From positions 20,198 to 36,069 of the forward strand of contig DEWE01000002.1 of the NCBI GenBank assembly GCA_002363125.1: 15,872 bases of DNA, given 5' to 3'. Made by a program: the position numbers and the translations under genes. Position 1 is the first letter of the stretch. The number at the start of each line of letters is the position of its first letter. The notes under the pieces are model-generated. The model saw nothing but the letters and a program-made list of their open reading frames with translations. It did not search any database and was not told where the DNA came from. Shown here one piece after another: positions 6,656 to 13,819 of the stretch. This DNA is from Candidatus Saccharibacteria bacterium UBA3218 (GTDB lineage Bacteria > Patescibacteriota > Saccharimonadia > Saccharimonadales > Saccharimonadaceae).

Positions 6656-9600
6656 ATACTAAACAAAAAGAAGCTGTAGAATATTTGGATGGTCCACTTC
6701 TAGTATTGGCTGGTCCGGGAACTGGTAAAACGCAATTACTATCAGAGAAGGTAGCGTATATTCTAAAAAATACCGACACTAATCCAGAAAATATCCTGTG
6801 TCTAACTTTCACCGAAACTGGCGCTTCAAATATGCGCGAACGCCTAAAAAGTATCATTGGGAAAGATGGTATTAAAGTAAATATTGGTACCTACCATGCT
6901 TTTGGTACGGATATTTTAATTCAGTATAAAAATTATGCCGACGATTACGACAGAAAACTCGACTCTGCTATAGATGAGGTGACACAATTTAAAATTGTCC
7001 GTGATCTACAAAATAATTTACCCGGTAGAGATATTTTGCGGGGCGATAATGTAAAAGATATTATAGAGGCAATATCTTCAGCAAAATCGGCTGGATTGTC
7101 TGCTGCGGATCTAAAAAAGATTGCTGAGCAGAATATAGAGGATTCTAAAGTATTATCAGAAGCAATTTCACCATTACTCCAAAATATTGTACCGCGTGCA
7201 TTTCAAGAATCCTATGACGCAGCATACAAACCAATATATGAAATATTATCTAATTATGTAGACACGAAGCCAATTTTACCAAATGTTGAACGTACAATAT
7301 CCGTACTGGCTAGAGACTTGAAAGAGGCGATTATTGAAGCGGAGTCAGAAGAAAAGATTAAGCCGCTTTCAAATTGGAAAGATAAATATTTTGAAAAAGA
7401 CGAAAAGGGAAACTATAGATTAAAGGATCGGGTGGCAAATAAAAAACTACTAAGCCTTTCTGCGATAATGGATAAGTATGACGAGTATCTACAAAAGAAT
7501 GGTCTGTATGATTTTGACGATATGATCGAAGAGGCAGTAAAAATTTTAAAGACTGATACTGGTTTTAGATTGACCCTGCAAGAACGCTATCAGTTTATTA
7601 TGCTGGATGAGTTTCAGGATACGAATCCGTCGCAATTTGCAATTATTAAACAGTTGACGGATTACGAGAAGCCAATGATTATGGCTGTGGGCGATGACGA
7701 TCAAGCGATTTATGAGTTTCAGGGTGCACTTTCCACTAATTTGACTGATTTTCAGGCGCATTATAATGCAAACGTAATACCTCTGGTCGAGAATTATCGT
7801 AGTACGCAGGAGATTTTGGATTTTTCACGCAAAATCATCAATCAGGCGCCAGATAGATTTGCCGATAAAGAGTTGATCGCCCACAAAGAGGCTCCAGAAA
7901 AAACTCAAATTTATCGTCATGAATTTCTGTCTTCTGATATGGAGTATGATTTTGTTGCAAATGAAATTCATAAATTAATAAAATCTGGCGTAAAACAGAG
8001 CGATATAGCCGTGATATCATACAAAACCAAGTATTTTATACCACTTCTACCTTATCTAAAGTCAAAACCAGAAATTAAGATAGCTTACGAGAAGCGGGAT
8101 AATTTATTTGAAGATAGTATCATGCATCAGATTTTCACTATAGCTAGATTTGTAAATGAAATCAAAAACGAGCAAAGCAGCAAAACTTCGATTTTAGAGA
8201 TCTTATCTTATCCATTCTTTGATTTACCAGTCCTGGAGATCGTAAAACTTGTGGGATCGGCGCGAAAAAATCATAGAGCAGTGTTTGAGTGTCTGGCGGA
8301 ATCCGAAAATGCCAAAATTAAGGAAGTAGCGAACTTTTTGGCGAATTTAGTGGCAAGATCTTTTGTAGATCCGTTAGAGATTGTTCTAGATTACATTATT
8401 GGCGCTATAGAGATTTCTAATTATCGTTCACCACTCTTAGAGTATTACACCAAAAATGAAGGCTACGAGACATTTAATCTATATGAAAATTTGGCATCTC
8501 TACGTGGAAAACTGAATAAACATTTCGGCGATAAGAGTTTGAAGTTAGATGATTTAACTAATATGCTCGACGATTACGAGATGGCCGATATGACGTTGAA
8601 CAGAACTAGCCCCTATAAAGATGCGGATGACGCTGTACAGATTTTGACCGCACATAAGGCCAAGGGGTTGGAGTTTGAATATGTGTTTATAATATCGGCA
8701 GATCATGTGGCCTGGGGGAAAGGTAAGGGAAATAATAATTTACTAGCTCTACCAAAAAACTTAATGCATATCAGGCATACCGGTACTACAGATGGCGAAA
8801 AGTTAAGGATACTATATGTAGCGCTAACTAGAGCTAAAAGTACGCTATATATCACTAACTCCTTGCATGATTTTAACGATAAATCTCCGGACAGATTAGA
8901 ATATCTGGATGAATATACGGACAGAAATACTGTTTTTTCACCTTTAATACCATCTGGCATAGTAGATTGTCATTATGAAGAGAGCGCGTCTCAAAGTTCC
9001 GCAAAAACAGATACAGATAGGCTAAAGAACTGGGTTAAGCCGTATACAAAATTAACTCCAGATATGCAGACAATCTATAAAGATCGGGTGAAGGATTGGA
9101 AAATGTCTGCGTCTAGCCTAACTTCATTTATAGATATAGTCTATGCCGGGCCAGTGGAATTCTTTAAAAGACAAATTTTACATGCTCCATCGGAGCCAGA
9201 AACGGAATCTTTGGCTTTTGGGGATTTAATCCATAAGACTTTTGAAATCGTAACGAATCGTGGTATATCGGATGAAAAGGCCGTGGAATATTTTTTGGAT
9301 GAGCTAGAGAAAAAGGATCTGACACAAGAGGTAGTACAGGATATTAGAGACAAAGGTCCAGCCGCTCTTGCCATTTCACTAGATAAATTTGGTGAGATTT
9401 TGAGACAAGGTAAAGCCGAAATTAACCTTGCGCCAGAAAAAATATCGATCGCTGGCGTACCGGTGACTGGCAAAATTGACCATATAGTAATAGATGACGC
9501 CAATAAGACTATTGAAATATATGACTTTAAGACTGGTGGATATCACAAAGAAAAGTGGCATTCACATGCGACATTATATAAATATATGTTGCAACTTGGG

Positions 9601-9888
9601 TTTTATAAATTACTCCTTAATAATTCGCCTACCTATCGCAAATACAGAATAAATAAAGCGCATATATTGTTCGTAACCCCAGACAAAGATGATGAAGTCT
9701 ATGATAAGGTTTATGAATTCAATGAAGAGGATGAAAAAGAGTTACTGAAGCTCATGAAAGCAATATATGACGAAGTGATATCTTTAGATTTTCTAAATGA
9801 CCCAGAAATTTTTATACAGTCTAACGAAAATCTCGGCATAAAAGATATTAAAGAATTTATCACGCTACTGCTTGCTAAAAATAATTAA
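6646..9888 (+). CDS. UvrD/PcrA-type helicase fused to a RecB-like nuclease
   Basis: A 1080-residue superfamily 1A helicase with a C-terminal PD-(D/E)XK nuclease. Visible motifs: Q motif NTKQKEAVEY, Walker A GPGTGKT (K28), Walker B/DExx LDEFQDTN (near 321), GDDDQAIYEFQG (near 349), VENYRS (near 383), LTAHKAKGLEF (near 668) and LYVALTRAKS (near 725). The nuclease has GKID (Asp near 945), YDFKTG (Asp and Lys near 960) and QLGFY, the RecB-family signature. It is expected to unwind and resect DNA ends in double-strand break repair, doing in one chain what AddAB or AdnAB do with two. GAGGAG lies nine bases before the ATG. It is cotranscribed with gpsA. Confidence 0.92.
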   Translation: MGLNTKQKEAVEYLDGPLLVLAGPGTGKTQLLSEKVAYILKNTDTNPENILCLTFTETGASNMRERLKSIIGKDGIKVNIGTYHAFGTDILIQYKNYADDYDRKLDSAIDEVTQFKIVRDLQNNLPGRDILRGDNVKDIIEAISSAKSAGLSAADLKKIAEQNIEDSKVLSEAISPLLQNIVPRAFQESYDAAYKPIYEILSNYVDTKPILPNVERTISVLARDLKEAIIEAESEEKIKPLSNWKDKYFEKDEKGNYRLKDRVANKKLLSLSAIMDKYDEYLQKNGLYDFDDMIEEAVKILKTDTGFRLTLQERYQFIMLDEFQDTNPSQFAIIKQLTDYEKPMIMAVGDDDQAIYEFQGALSTNLTDFQAHYNANVIPLVENYRSTQEILDFSRKIINQAPDRFADKELIAHKEAPEKTQIYRHEFLSSDMEYDFVANEIHKLIKSGVKQSDIAVISYKTKYFIPLLPYLKSKPEIKIAYEKRDNLFEDSIMHQIFTIARFVNEIKNEQSSKTSILEILSYPFFDLPVLEIVKLVGSARKNHRAVFECLAESENAKIKEVANFLANLVARSFVDPLEIVLDYIIGAIEISNYRSPLLEYYTKNEGYETFNLYENLASLRGKLNKHFGDKSLKLDDLTNMLDDYEMADMTLNRTSPYKDADDAVQILTAHKAKGLEFEYVFIISADHVAWGKGKGNNNLLALPKNLMHIRHTGTTDGEKLRILYVALTRAKSTLYITNSLHDFNDKSPDRLEYLDEYTDRNTVFSPLIPSGIVDCHYEESASQSSAKTDTDRLKNWVKPYTKLTPDMQTIYKDRVKDWKMSASSLTSFIDIVYAGPVEFFKRQILHAPSEPETESLAFGDLIHKTFEIVTNRGISDEKAVEYFLDELEKKDLTQEVVQDIRDKGPAALAISLDKFGEILRQGKAEINLAPEKISIAGVPVTGKIDHIVIDDANKTIEIYDFKTGGYHKEKWHSHATLYKYMLQLGFYKLLLNNSPTYRKYRINKAHILFVTPDKDDEVYDKVYEFNEEDEKELLKLMKAIYDEVISLDFLNDPEIFIQSNENLGIKDIKEFITLLLAKNN

Positions 9889-9900
9889 AAATAGTACTAT
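9872..9900 (+). promoter_or_regulatory. possible promoter of the zinc-ribbon gene
   Basis: TTGCTA (9872-9877) and TACTAT (9895-9900) are 17 bases apart, inside and just after the end of the helicase gene. A second TATAAT at 9914-9919 has no good -35 and forms a perfect inverted repeat with ATTATA (9927-9932). Either could be used. Confidence 0.35.
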
Positions 9901-9975
9901 ACTTTCGCAGGGTTATAATTTATTTTATTATAGCAGTACGTTAATTTTATCCTTTTGTGGAAGGAGGTGGAGATA

Positions 9976-10122
9976 TTGTTAGCTAGACGTCGTCGTTCAA
10001 AGCGACACTATGGCCGTCCTAGACACGTAAGAGGCGTTACTTGGACTTGCCAGAGATGTGGAGCGGTCTTCCTGACGGAAACCCAGTGGGTAGTACATTG
10101 CCTAACCTGCGGTTCCAGGTAA
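9976..10122 (+). CDS. 48-residue basic zinc-ribbon protein, TTG start
   Basis: The start is a TTG at 9976, eight bases after an exceptionally strong Shine-Dalgarno site, AAGGAGGTG (9961-9969). The N-terminal part is very basic (LARRRRSKRHYGRPRH). It is followed by two CxxC pairs, C25-C28 and C42-C45, that would bind one zinc. The product could bind RNA or DNA or sit on the ribosome; I recognise no family. By my count the gene is about 54 percent GC, well above its neighbours. It ends before a strong intrinsic terminator and precedes rpmG. Strong initiation plus a dedicated terminator suggests a highly expressed short gene. An RNA function for the segment is an alternative. Confidence 0.65.
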   Translation: MLARRRRSKRHYGRPRHVRGVTWTCQRCGAVFLTETQWVVHCLTCGSR

Positions 10123-10143
10123 TCAGCTAGACAATCATCCACC

Positions 10144-10185
10144 AAAAAGTGGTAAGTACTTCAGTCTTGCCACTTTTTTATTTTT
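10144..10185 (+). terminator. strong Rho-independent terminator
   Basis: AAAAAGTGGTAAG (10144-10156) pairs with CTTGCCACTTTTT (10166-10178) over 13 positions with one G-U pair and a nine-base loop, followed by a T-rich tail. It closes the zinc-ribbon transcript. The near-symmetric A and T flanks could also work in the reverse direction. Confidence 0.85.
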
Positions 10186-10186
10186 G

Positions 10187-10195
10187 TGATAAAAT
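10187..10195 (+). promoter_or_regulatory. extended -10 promoter of rpmG
   Basis: TGATAAAAT directly follows the terminator T-tract. The ATG at 10206 is ten bases downstream, so the 5' UTR would be only about 2 to 5 bases. An AGGA at 10196-10199 has good spacing but would lie upstream of the expected start of transcription. Confidence 0.5.
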
Positions 10196-10205
10196 AGGAA
10201 TAATT

Positions 10206-10415
10206 ATGGCAAAGAAAAATAATACTAAGCGAAAACTCGTTGGCCTCGTTTCTGAGGAATCTGGTGTGCGCGCTTATTATACGAAGAAAAATACGATGAA
10301 TACTCCTGATAAGTTGAGTTTGAAGAAGTATGATCCAGTACTTCGTAAGCACGTATTATTTGTAGAAACTAAGAAGAACTTAGGTAGAAACGAAGTTAAG
10401 GAAAAGAAACGCTAA
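10206..10415 (+). CDS. rpmG: 50S ribosomal protein L33
   Basis: 69 residues. L33 is a small basic protein of the large subunit near the E site. The family signature is clear: YYTKKNTMNTPDKLSLKKY followed by DPVLRKHVLF. The C terminus runs about 15 residues past the usual end and is Lys- and Arg-rich. Start at ATG 10206 (MAKKNNTKRK); an upstream in-frame start at 10149 was rejected because it lies inside the preceding terminator. No zinc-binding Cys pairs are present, so this is the Cys-free form. Confidence 0.92.
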   Translation: MAKKNNTKRKLVGLVSEESGVRAYYTKKNTMNTPDKLSLKKYDPVLRKHVLFVETKKNLGRNEVKEKKR

Positions 10416-10442
10416 AAATTCCCCCCACTCTGGGGGATTTTT
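10415..10442 (+). terminator. Rho-independent terminator of rpmG
   Basis: CCCCC (from 10421) pairs with GGGGG (10432-10436) across a short loop, flanked by AAAAAT and ATTTTT. It starts at the rpmG stop codon and ends three bases before the promoter of the CofE-like gene. Confidence 0.85.
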
Positions 10443-10444
10443 GA

Positions 10445-10453
10445 TGCTATAAT
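10445..10453 (+). promoter_or_regulatory. extended -10 promoter of the CofE-like gene (leaderless)
   Basis: TGCTATAAT is a perfect extended -10. Seven bases separate it from ATG 10461. The upstream ATG at 10452 overlaps the -10 itself and so cannot be the start. No Shine-Dalgarno site is present. Confidence 0.6.
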
Positions 10454-10460
10454 GTGTTTT

Positions 10461-11192
10461 ATGAAATTAGAATTTATCCCTATTAAAACCCGTGTGGCTA
10501 AACCACCCAAAGATGATATTTCTGATATTATTGACAGTCTTGAGGTAAAGAATGGTGATATTATTTTTATTACTTCCAAAATTATCAGCATCCATCAGGG
10601 CAGAACCCAAAAAATCGGCACCAGACCAAAGGAAGAGTTAATACGAGAAGAATCCGAAAGGTATTTACCTTATACTAATGAAACTGGTGATTTTCATACC
10701 AATTTGACTGTAACACAGGGGATTTTAAATATCTCGGCTGGGATTGATGAAAGCAACGCCGATGGATATTATATTTTGTGGCCAAAAGATATAGATAATT
10801 TTTGCGCTGAAGTTCGACAATTTTTGATGAAAAAGTTTAAGTTATCTAAACTGGGAGTGGTGGCGACCGATTCTCATACTACGCCACTGCGTTATGGGGT
10901 AACTGGCATCACAATTGGGATATCCGGTATAAAACCTTTGAGGGATATCCGTGGAGAGAATGATTTATTTGGTCGTGCGATGCATATTACTCAGGTAAAT
11001 ATGATAGATCCGCTCACGGCTATGGCGGTAAATCTGATGGGAGAGAGTAATGAATCTACCCCAATTATGATTTTAAGAAATTACCAAAATATTGAGTTTT
11101 CTGAGAATGTTTCTATGAAAGATTTAAAGACTGATCCGGAGATAGATTTATATCAGGCGTTGATTGATGTGATTCCGAAAGTCGATAATTGA
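10461..11192 (+). CDS. CofE-like (F420-0:gamma-glutamyl ligase family) amide ligase
   Basis: 243 residues. CofE adds L-glutamate to coenzyme F420-0 using GTP. Family marks are NGDIIFITSKIISI (31-44), GRTQKI, SAGIDESN (92-99; family AGVDESN) and the later DSHTTPLRYGVTGIT block. No other F420 biosynthesis gene is in the window, and Patescibacteria are not known to me to make F420. The substrate is therefore open, perhaps another gamma-glutamyl-type amide bond. The start is set by the promoter position. The last 80 bases overlap the convergent GH57 gene. Confidence 0.8.
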   Translation: MKLEFIPIKTRVAKPPKDDISDIIDSLEVKNGDIIFITSKIISIHQGRTQKIGTRPKEELIREESERYLPYTNETGDFHTNLTVTQGILNISAGIDESNADGYYILWPKDIDNFCAEVRQFLMKKFKLSKLGVVATDSHTTPLRYGVTGITIGISGIKPLRDIRGENDLFGRAMHITQVNMIDPLTAMAVNLMGESNESTPIMILRNYQNIEFSENVSMKDLKTDPEIDLYQALIDVIPKVDN

Positions 11193-12363
11193 GATCTCGT
11201 AATACATTTTCAAAGTATATAAATGATTCGTATGGCGAAGCGTAGGCCGAGAAGTAGGCATGAACATCACCATCATTCCAATACTTGGTACACATTGAAT
11301 ATGGGTGATCTGAAGTAGTCATGAGGCGCCAGTCGTGGATGAGATTTTCATCATGAGTGTTTAAAATTTGTTCTCGCATACTGTATAAATCTTCAGAAGC
11401 GGATTTTTGCATCGAATTAGACATCCAAGCAGACAAGTCGCGCTCCGTATCGGCCCAAGTAATAGTCTCTGGCATAGAGATTTCGTCAACTGGATCGAAA
11501 ATATTGCAGGCCTCCGAGACAGTAATGAACCTATTCTCATATCCTTTGAGCCATGAAGATATAAAAGTATTCATAAAATTAAAAATACCCGTATCTTGCC
11601 ATTGATGTTCACCAAAGGTTTCGAAATCCATAAAAAGATTGACTAAATTACCGCGTAAGCATTCCAAATCAATCCAATTTTGATACTTCGGCACAGTAAG
11701 TGGCCATTCGTCCCAATTGCGATCGGAAAAACGAAATGCGACATCGTCGGATAGGCGGTAATTTTTGAGGAGCAGTTTAAGTTTTTTACAACCTTCTGGG
11801 CGATAAACATAATTTGGGCTGCGCCAACCAAGCACTTTATCCCAACCTTCGGCTAGGATTCCCGTGTAGCCATTTTCTTCAGCCCAGTGAGCGAGACCAT
11901 TATTATAAGCGAGTTCGGTATTGCGGAAAATACGTGGCGAAACCCCGAAAAGTTCCTTGATTTTATCTGCGTGCTTTTTGACTTGTGAACTGAATTCGTC
12001 AATATCATAGAAAAAAGCTAGGGAATGGTAGTAGGTCTCACCGACGATTTCGGCTTGACCACGCTTAACCATACTGTGAATTTGTTCGATCAGTTCTGGC
12101 GCCCATTTTTCAGCCTGCTCTAGCCAAGTGCCAGTAATGGAAAGTGATATTTTAAAATCTGGATATTTGACCATATTTTTTTCTAGAAGATCCAGCATCG
12201 GGCGATAGCTCTTTTCGGTGACCTTTTTAAAAATGCGCTCGTTGGATTGCCTACCGCTATAATCATCTTTGAAATAATTTGAATTATTTGAGACGTCAAA
12301 AATAGAATACTCACGATAGCGAATAGGTTGATGCATGTGTAGATATAGACAAATTGCGCGCAT
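11113..12363 (-). CDS. glycoside hydrolase family 57 (alpha-amylase-like)
   Basis: 416 residues. GH57 enzymes cleave or transfer alpha-glucans. Motif 1 is HMHQP (9-13). The nucleophile Glu is E150 in FRNTELAYNN, and the acid/base Asp is D246 in MDFETFGEHQW. The later WADTERDLSAW is also typical of the amylase-like branch. No signal peptide, so cytoplasmic. It begins one base after the stop of the GT4 gene (TAGGATG), so the two are translationally coupled. Its last 80 bases overlap the 3' end of the CofE-like gene on the other strand, and no terminator lies between them. Confidence 0.9.
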   Translation of the reverse strand: MRAICLYLHMHQPIRYREYSIFDVSNNSNYFKDDYSGRQSNERIFKKVTEKSYRPMLDLLEKNMVKYPDFKISLSITGTWLEQAEKWAPELIEQIHSMVKRGQAEIVGETYYHSLAFFYDIDEFSSQVKKHADKIKELFGVSPRIFRNTELAYNNGLAHWAEENGYTGILAEGWDKVLGWRSPNYVYRPEGCKKLKLLLKNYRLSDDVAFRFSDRNWDEWPLTVPKYQNWIDLECLRGNLVNLFMDFETFGEHQWQDTGIFNFMNTFISSWLKGYENRFITVSEACNIFDPVDEISMPETITWADTERDLSAWMSNSMQKSASEDLYSMREQILNTHDENLIHDWRLMTTSDHPYSMCTKYWNDGDVHAYFSAYASPYESFIYFENVLRDLNYRLSESHQSTPDINLSPDQSLNLS

Positions 12364-12364
12364 C

Positions 12365-13591
12365 CTAATTAAACCCCTTATGCTTCATGGTTTTATTATA
12401 GATCTTCAAACATTTTTTCGCAACCTGATCCCAGGATATTTTGTGATATTCTTTTAGGACGTTTTCTTTTAGAGTTTCTTTTAATGCAGGGCTATCCGCT
12501 ACGGCTAAAATTTCGTCGGCCAATTTCTTTTCGTCCCAAAAATCATATTTTAGAGCAGACCAAATAATTTCTGATACGCCAGATTGCTTAGTGAGAATTA
12601 ATACATCACCGTGGTGTGCCGCTTCGAGTGCAGTAAGACCAAATGGTTCGGAAATAGAACTCATAACAAAAATATCCGAAATAGAATAAATATCACGAAG
12701 TTTTTTGCCACGGATAAATCCGGTAAAGATAACATTTTTGGAAATGCCAAAATCGGCAGACATTTTGATGAGCTTATCGCGTTCCTCACCATCACCAGCA
12801 AAAACAAAAATTAATTTTGGATTCTTTGAAATAGCCATAGCTGCGCTACGCATAAGATTTGGTAGGCCTTTTTGAATCGTGAAACGACCAACTGTAGACA
12901 CAATCGTCCAACCAGAAGATTTTAATTTGCGCAAATAATTATACGCATCTTTATTAAAACTATATTCTTTTTCTTCATAGTTTTCGTCTAGCGAGTTGTA
13001 GACTACATTTATTTTTGACAGAGGAATATGGTATTTTTCGTGGATAATACGTTTGGTGGATTCGGACACCGCAATGATTTCGTCGGCAAGCATTAGACCC
13101 TCTTTTTCTATTTCGTGAATTAGTGGATTGCCTGTATGCATACCGGCGCGATCAAATTCTGTGGCGTGAACATGTGCCACCAGTGGTACACCAAAATTCT
13201 TTTTGGCAAGAATGCCGGCCTCATAAGTAAGCCAATCATGAGCATGCACCACATCTGGCTTGTAATCCATAAGATGTTTCTTGACAAAATCACAATAGGA
13301 TTTTTGCACTTCACGGATAGAAATTCTCTCAGAACTACCTCCGACTGGTATATTTTTTTCAAATACTCTAGGCGATTCATATGACCCACCACCATAACGA
13401 TAGATAGGATCTAGGTGGGTAGCTGGAATAATCTGCATAAATTCTGTTTCTGCGTGCTCAGCTTCGTAGGGAACCACAAATTCTATATCAGCACCTTGCC
13501 GGGTGAGTGCCCTGGCCATATTGAGACAGGCCACGCCAAGACCACCGCTATTGTGCGGAGGAAGTTCCCAACCCAGCATAAGTATTTTCAT
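12365..13591 (-). CDS. GT4-family glycosyltransferase, glycogen/starch synthase-like
   Basis: 408 residues with a GT-B fold. The N terminus is LGWELPPHNSGGLGVA (6-21). HAHDWLTYEAGILA (117-130) and HVHATEFDRAG mark the acceptor domain. The donor domain has GRFTIQKGLPNL (235-246) and the EX7E pair E315 and E323 in EPFGLTALEAA. The pairing with GH57 suggests making and trimming of an intracellular alpha-glucan, the nucleotide sugar being unknown. The ATG at 13591 is seven bases from an extended -10 on the minus strand, so it is probably leaderless. It is divergent from tRNA-Trp. Confidence 0.88.
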   Translation of the reverse strand: MKILMLGWELPPHNSGGLGVACLNMARALTRQGADIEFVVPYEAEHAETEFMQIIPATHLDPIYRYGGGSYESPRVFEKNIPVGGSSERISIREVQKSYCDFVKKHLMDYKPDVVHAHDWLTYEAGILAKKNFGVPLVAHVHATEFDRAGMHTGNPLIHEIEKEGLMLADEIIAVSESTKRIIHEKYHIPLSKINVVYNSLDENYEEKEYSFNKDAYNYLRKLKSSGWTIVSTVGRFTIQKGLPNLMRSAAMAISKNPKLIFVFAGDGEERDKLIKMSADFGISKNVIFTGFIRGKKLRDIYSISDIFVMSSISEPFGLTALEAAHHGDVLILTKQSGVSEIIWSALKYDFWDEKKLADEILAVADSPALKETLKENVLKEYHKISWDQVAKKCLKIYNKTMKHKGFN

Positions 13592-13598
13592 CTATATG

Positions 13599-13607
13599 AT
13601 TTTAGCA
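13599..13607 (-). promoter_or_regulatory. extended -10 promoter of the GT4-GH57 operon (leaderless)
   Basis: Read on the minus strand this is TGCTAAAAT, seven bases before the ATG at 13591. It is back-to-back with the tRNA-Trp promoter, so the two polymerase sites overlap. Confidence 0.55.
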
Positions 13608-13614
13608 TAATTTA

Positions 13615-13623
13615 TGATAAAAT
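13615..13623 (+). promoter_or_regulatory. extended -10 promoter of tRNA-Trp
   Basis: TGATAAAAT is followed 15 bases later by the mature tRNA 5' end at 13639, leaving a short leader for RNase P to remove. Confidence 0.5.
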
Positions 13624-13638
13624 GATATAGGACTTTAA

Positions 13639-13714
13639 AAGGGTGTAGCTCAGTTGGTAGAGCACTGGTCTCCAAAACCAGGTGTCGCGAGTTCGAGTCT
13701 TGCCACCCTTGCCA
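13639..13714 (+). tRNA. tRNA-Trp(CCA)
   Basis: A complete 76-base cloverleaf. Acceptor AAGGGTG (13639-13645) pairs with CACCCTT (13704-13710). D arm GCTC/GAGC. Anticodon stem CTGGT/ACCAG with loop CTCCAAA and anticodon CCA at 13672-13674. Variable loop GTGTC. T arm GCGAG/CTTGC with loop TTCGAGT, one G-U pair. Discriminator G at 13711 is right for Trp, and CCA is encoded at 13712-13714. Confidence 0.96.
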
Positions 13715-13811
13715 CGATATTATTCAAGTTACGTTATGCGAGTTTGGAACTCGCGAAACGTCCCAAGGGTTAAACGCGGGTTCAAGTCCCTCCACCCTTG
13801 CCACAATATTT
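13703..13811 (+). repeat. direct repeat of the tRNA-Trp 3' end, copies 89 bases apart
   Basis: CCACCCTTGCCACrATATT occurs at 13703-13722 and 13792-13811, differing mainly at r (G or A). It covers the acceptor strand, discriminator and CCA, and continues about seven bases beyond the tRNA, so it is more than shared tRNA structure. Confidence 0.65.
13738..13803 (+). pseudogene. orphan tRNA 3' half with UGG (Pro) anticodon arm
   Basis: Anticodon stem GCGAG (13738-13742) pairs perfectly with CTCGC (13750-13754) around loop TTTGGAA, giving U33 and anticodon TGG. A 21-base variable region follows with a small CCCAAGGG hairpin. The T arm GCGGG/CCCTC (one mismatch) has loop TTCAAGT. The acceptor strand CACCCTT, discriminator G and CCA (13801-13803) equal those of tRNA-Trp. 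There is no D arm and no 5' acceptor strand upstream, so a normal tRNA cannot form alone. Two alternative folds exist: an outer ACGTT/AACGT extension of the anticodon hairpin (13731-13761), and AAGGGT (13765-13770) pairing with ACCCTT (13794-13799) to make an acceptor-T-arm minihelix. It is most likely a chimeric relic; a small tRNA-like RNA is possible. Confidence 0.6.
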
Positions 13812-13819
13812 AGGTGCAT

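Noticed and set aside
9141..9503. 120-codon open frame on the minus strand
   Set aside because: It lies wholly within the nuclease part of the helicase gene, where the plus-strand frame has clear family motifs; it is a shadow frame.
10149..10205. Longer start for L33 at 10149
   Set aside because: It would begin inside the terminator hairpin and lacks similarity to L33; ATG 10206 gives the family N terminus.
10452..10460. Upstream ATG for the CofE-like gene
   Set aside because: This ATG is part of the TATAAT element itself, so it cannot be in the mRNA.
13715..13803. tmRNA or a complete second tRNA
   Set aside because: No tag-peptide frame and no tmRNA 5' end were seen, and no 5' acceptor strand or D arm complements the 3' end within the 89 bases.
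13703..13811. Integrated element bounded by att sites
   Set aside because: The repeats resemble an att duplication but enclose only about 69 bases, and no integrase gene is in the window.
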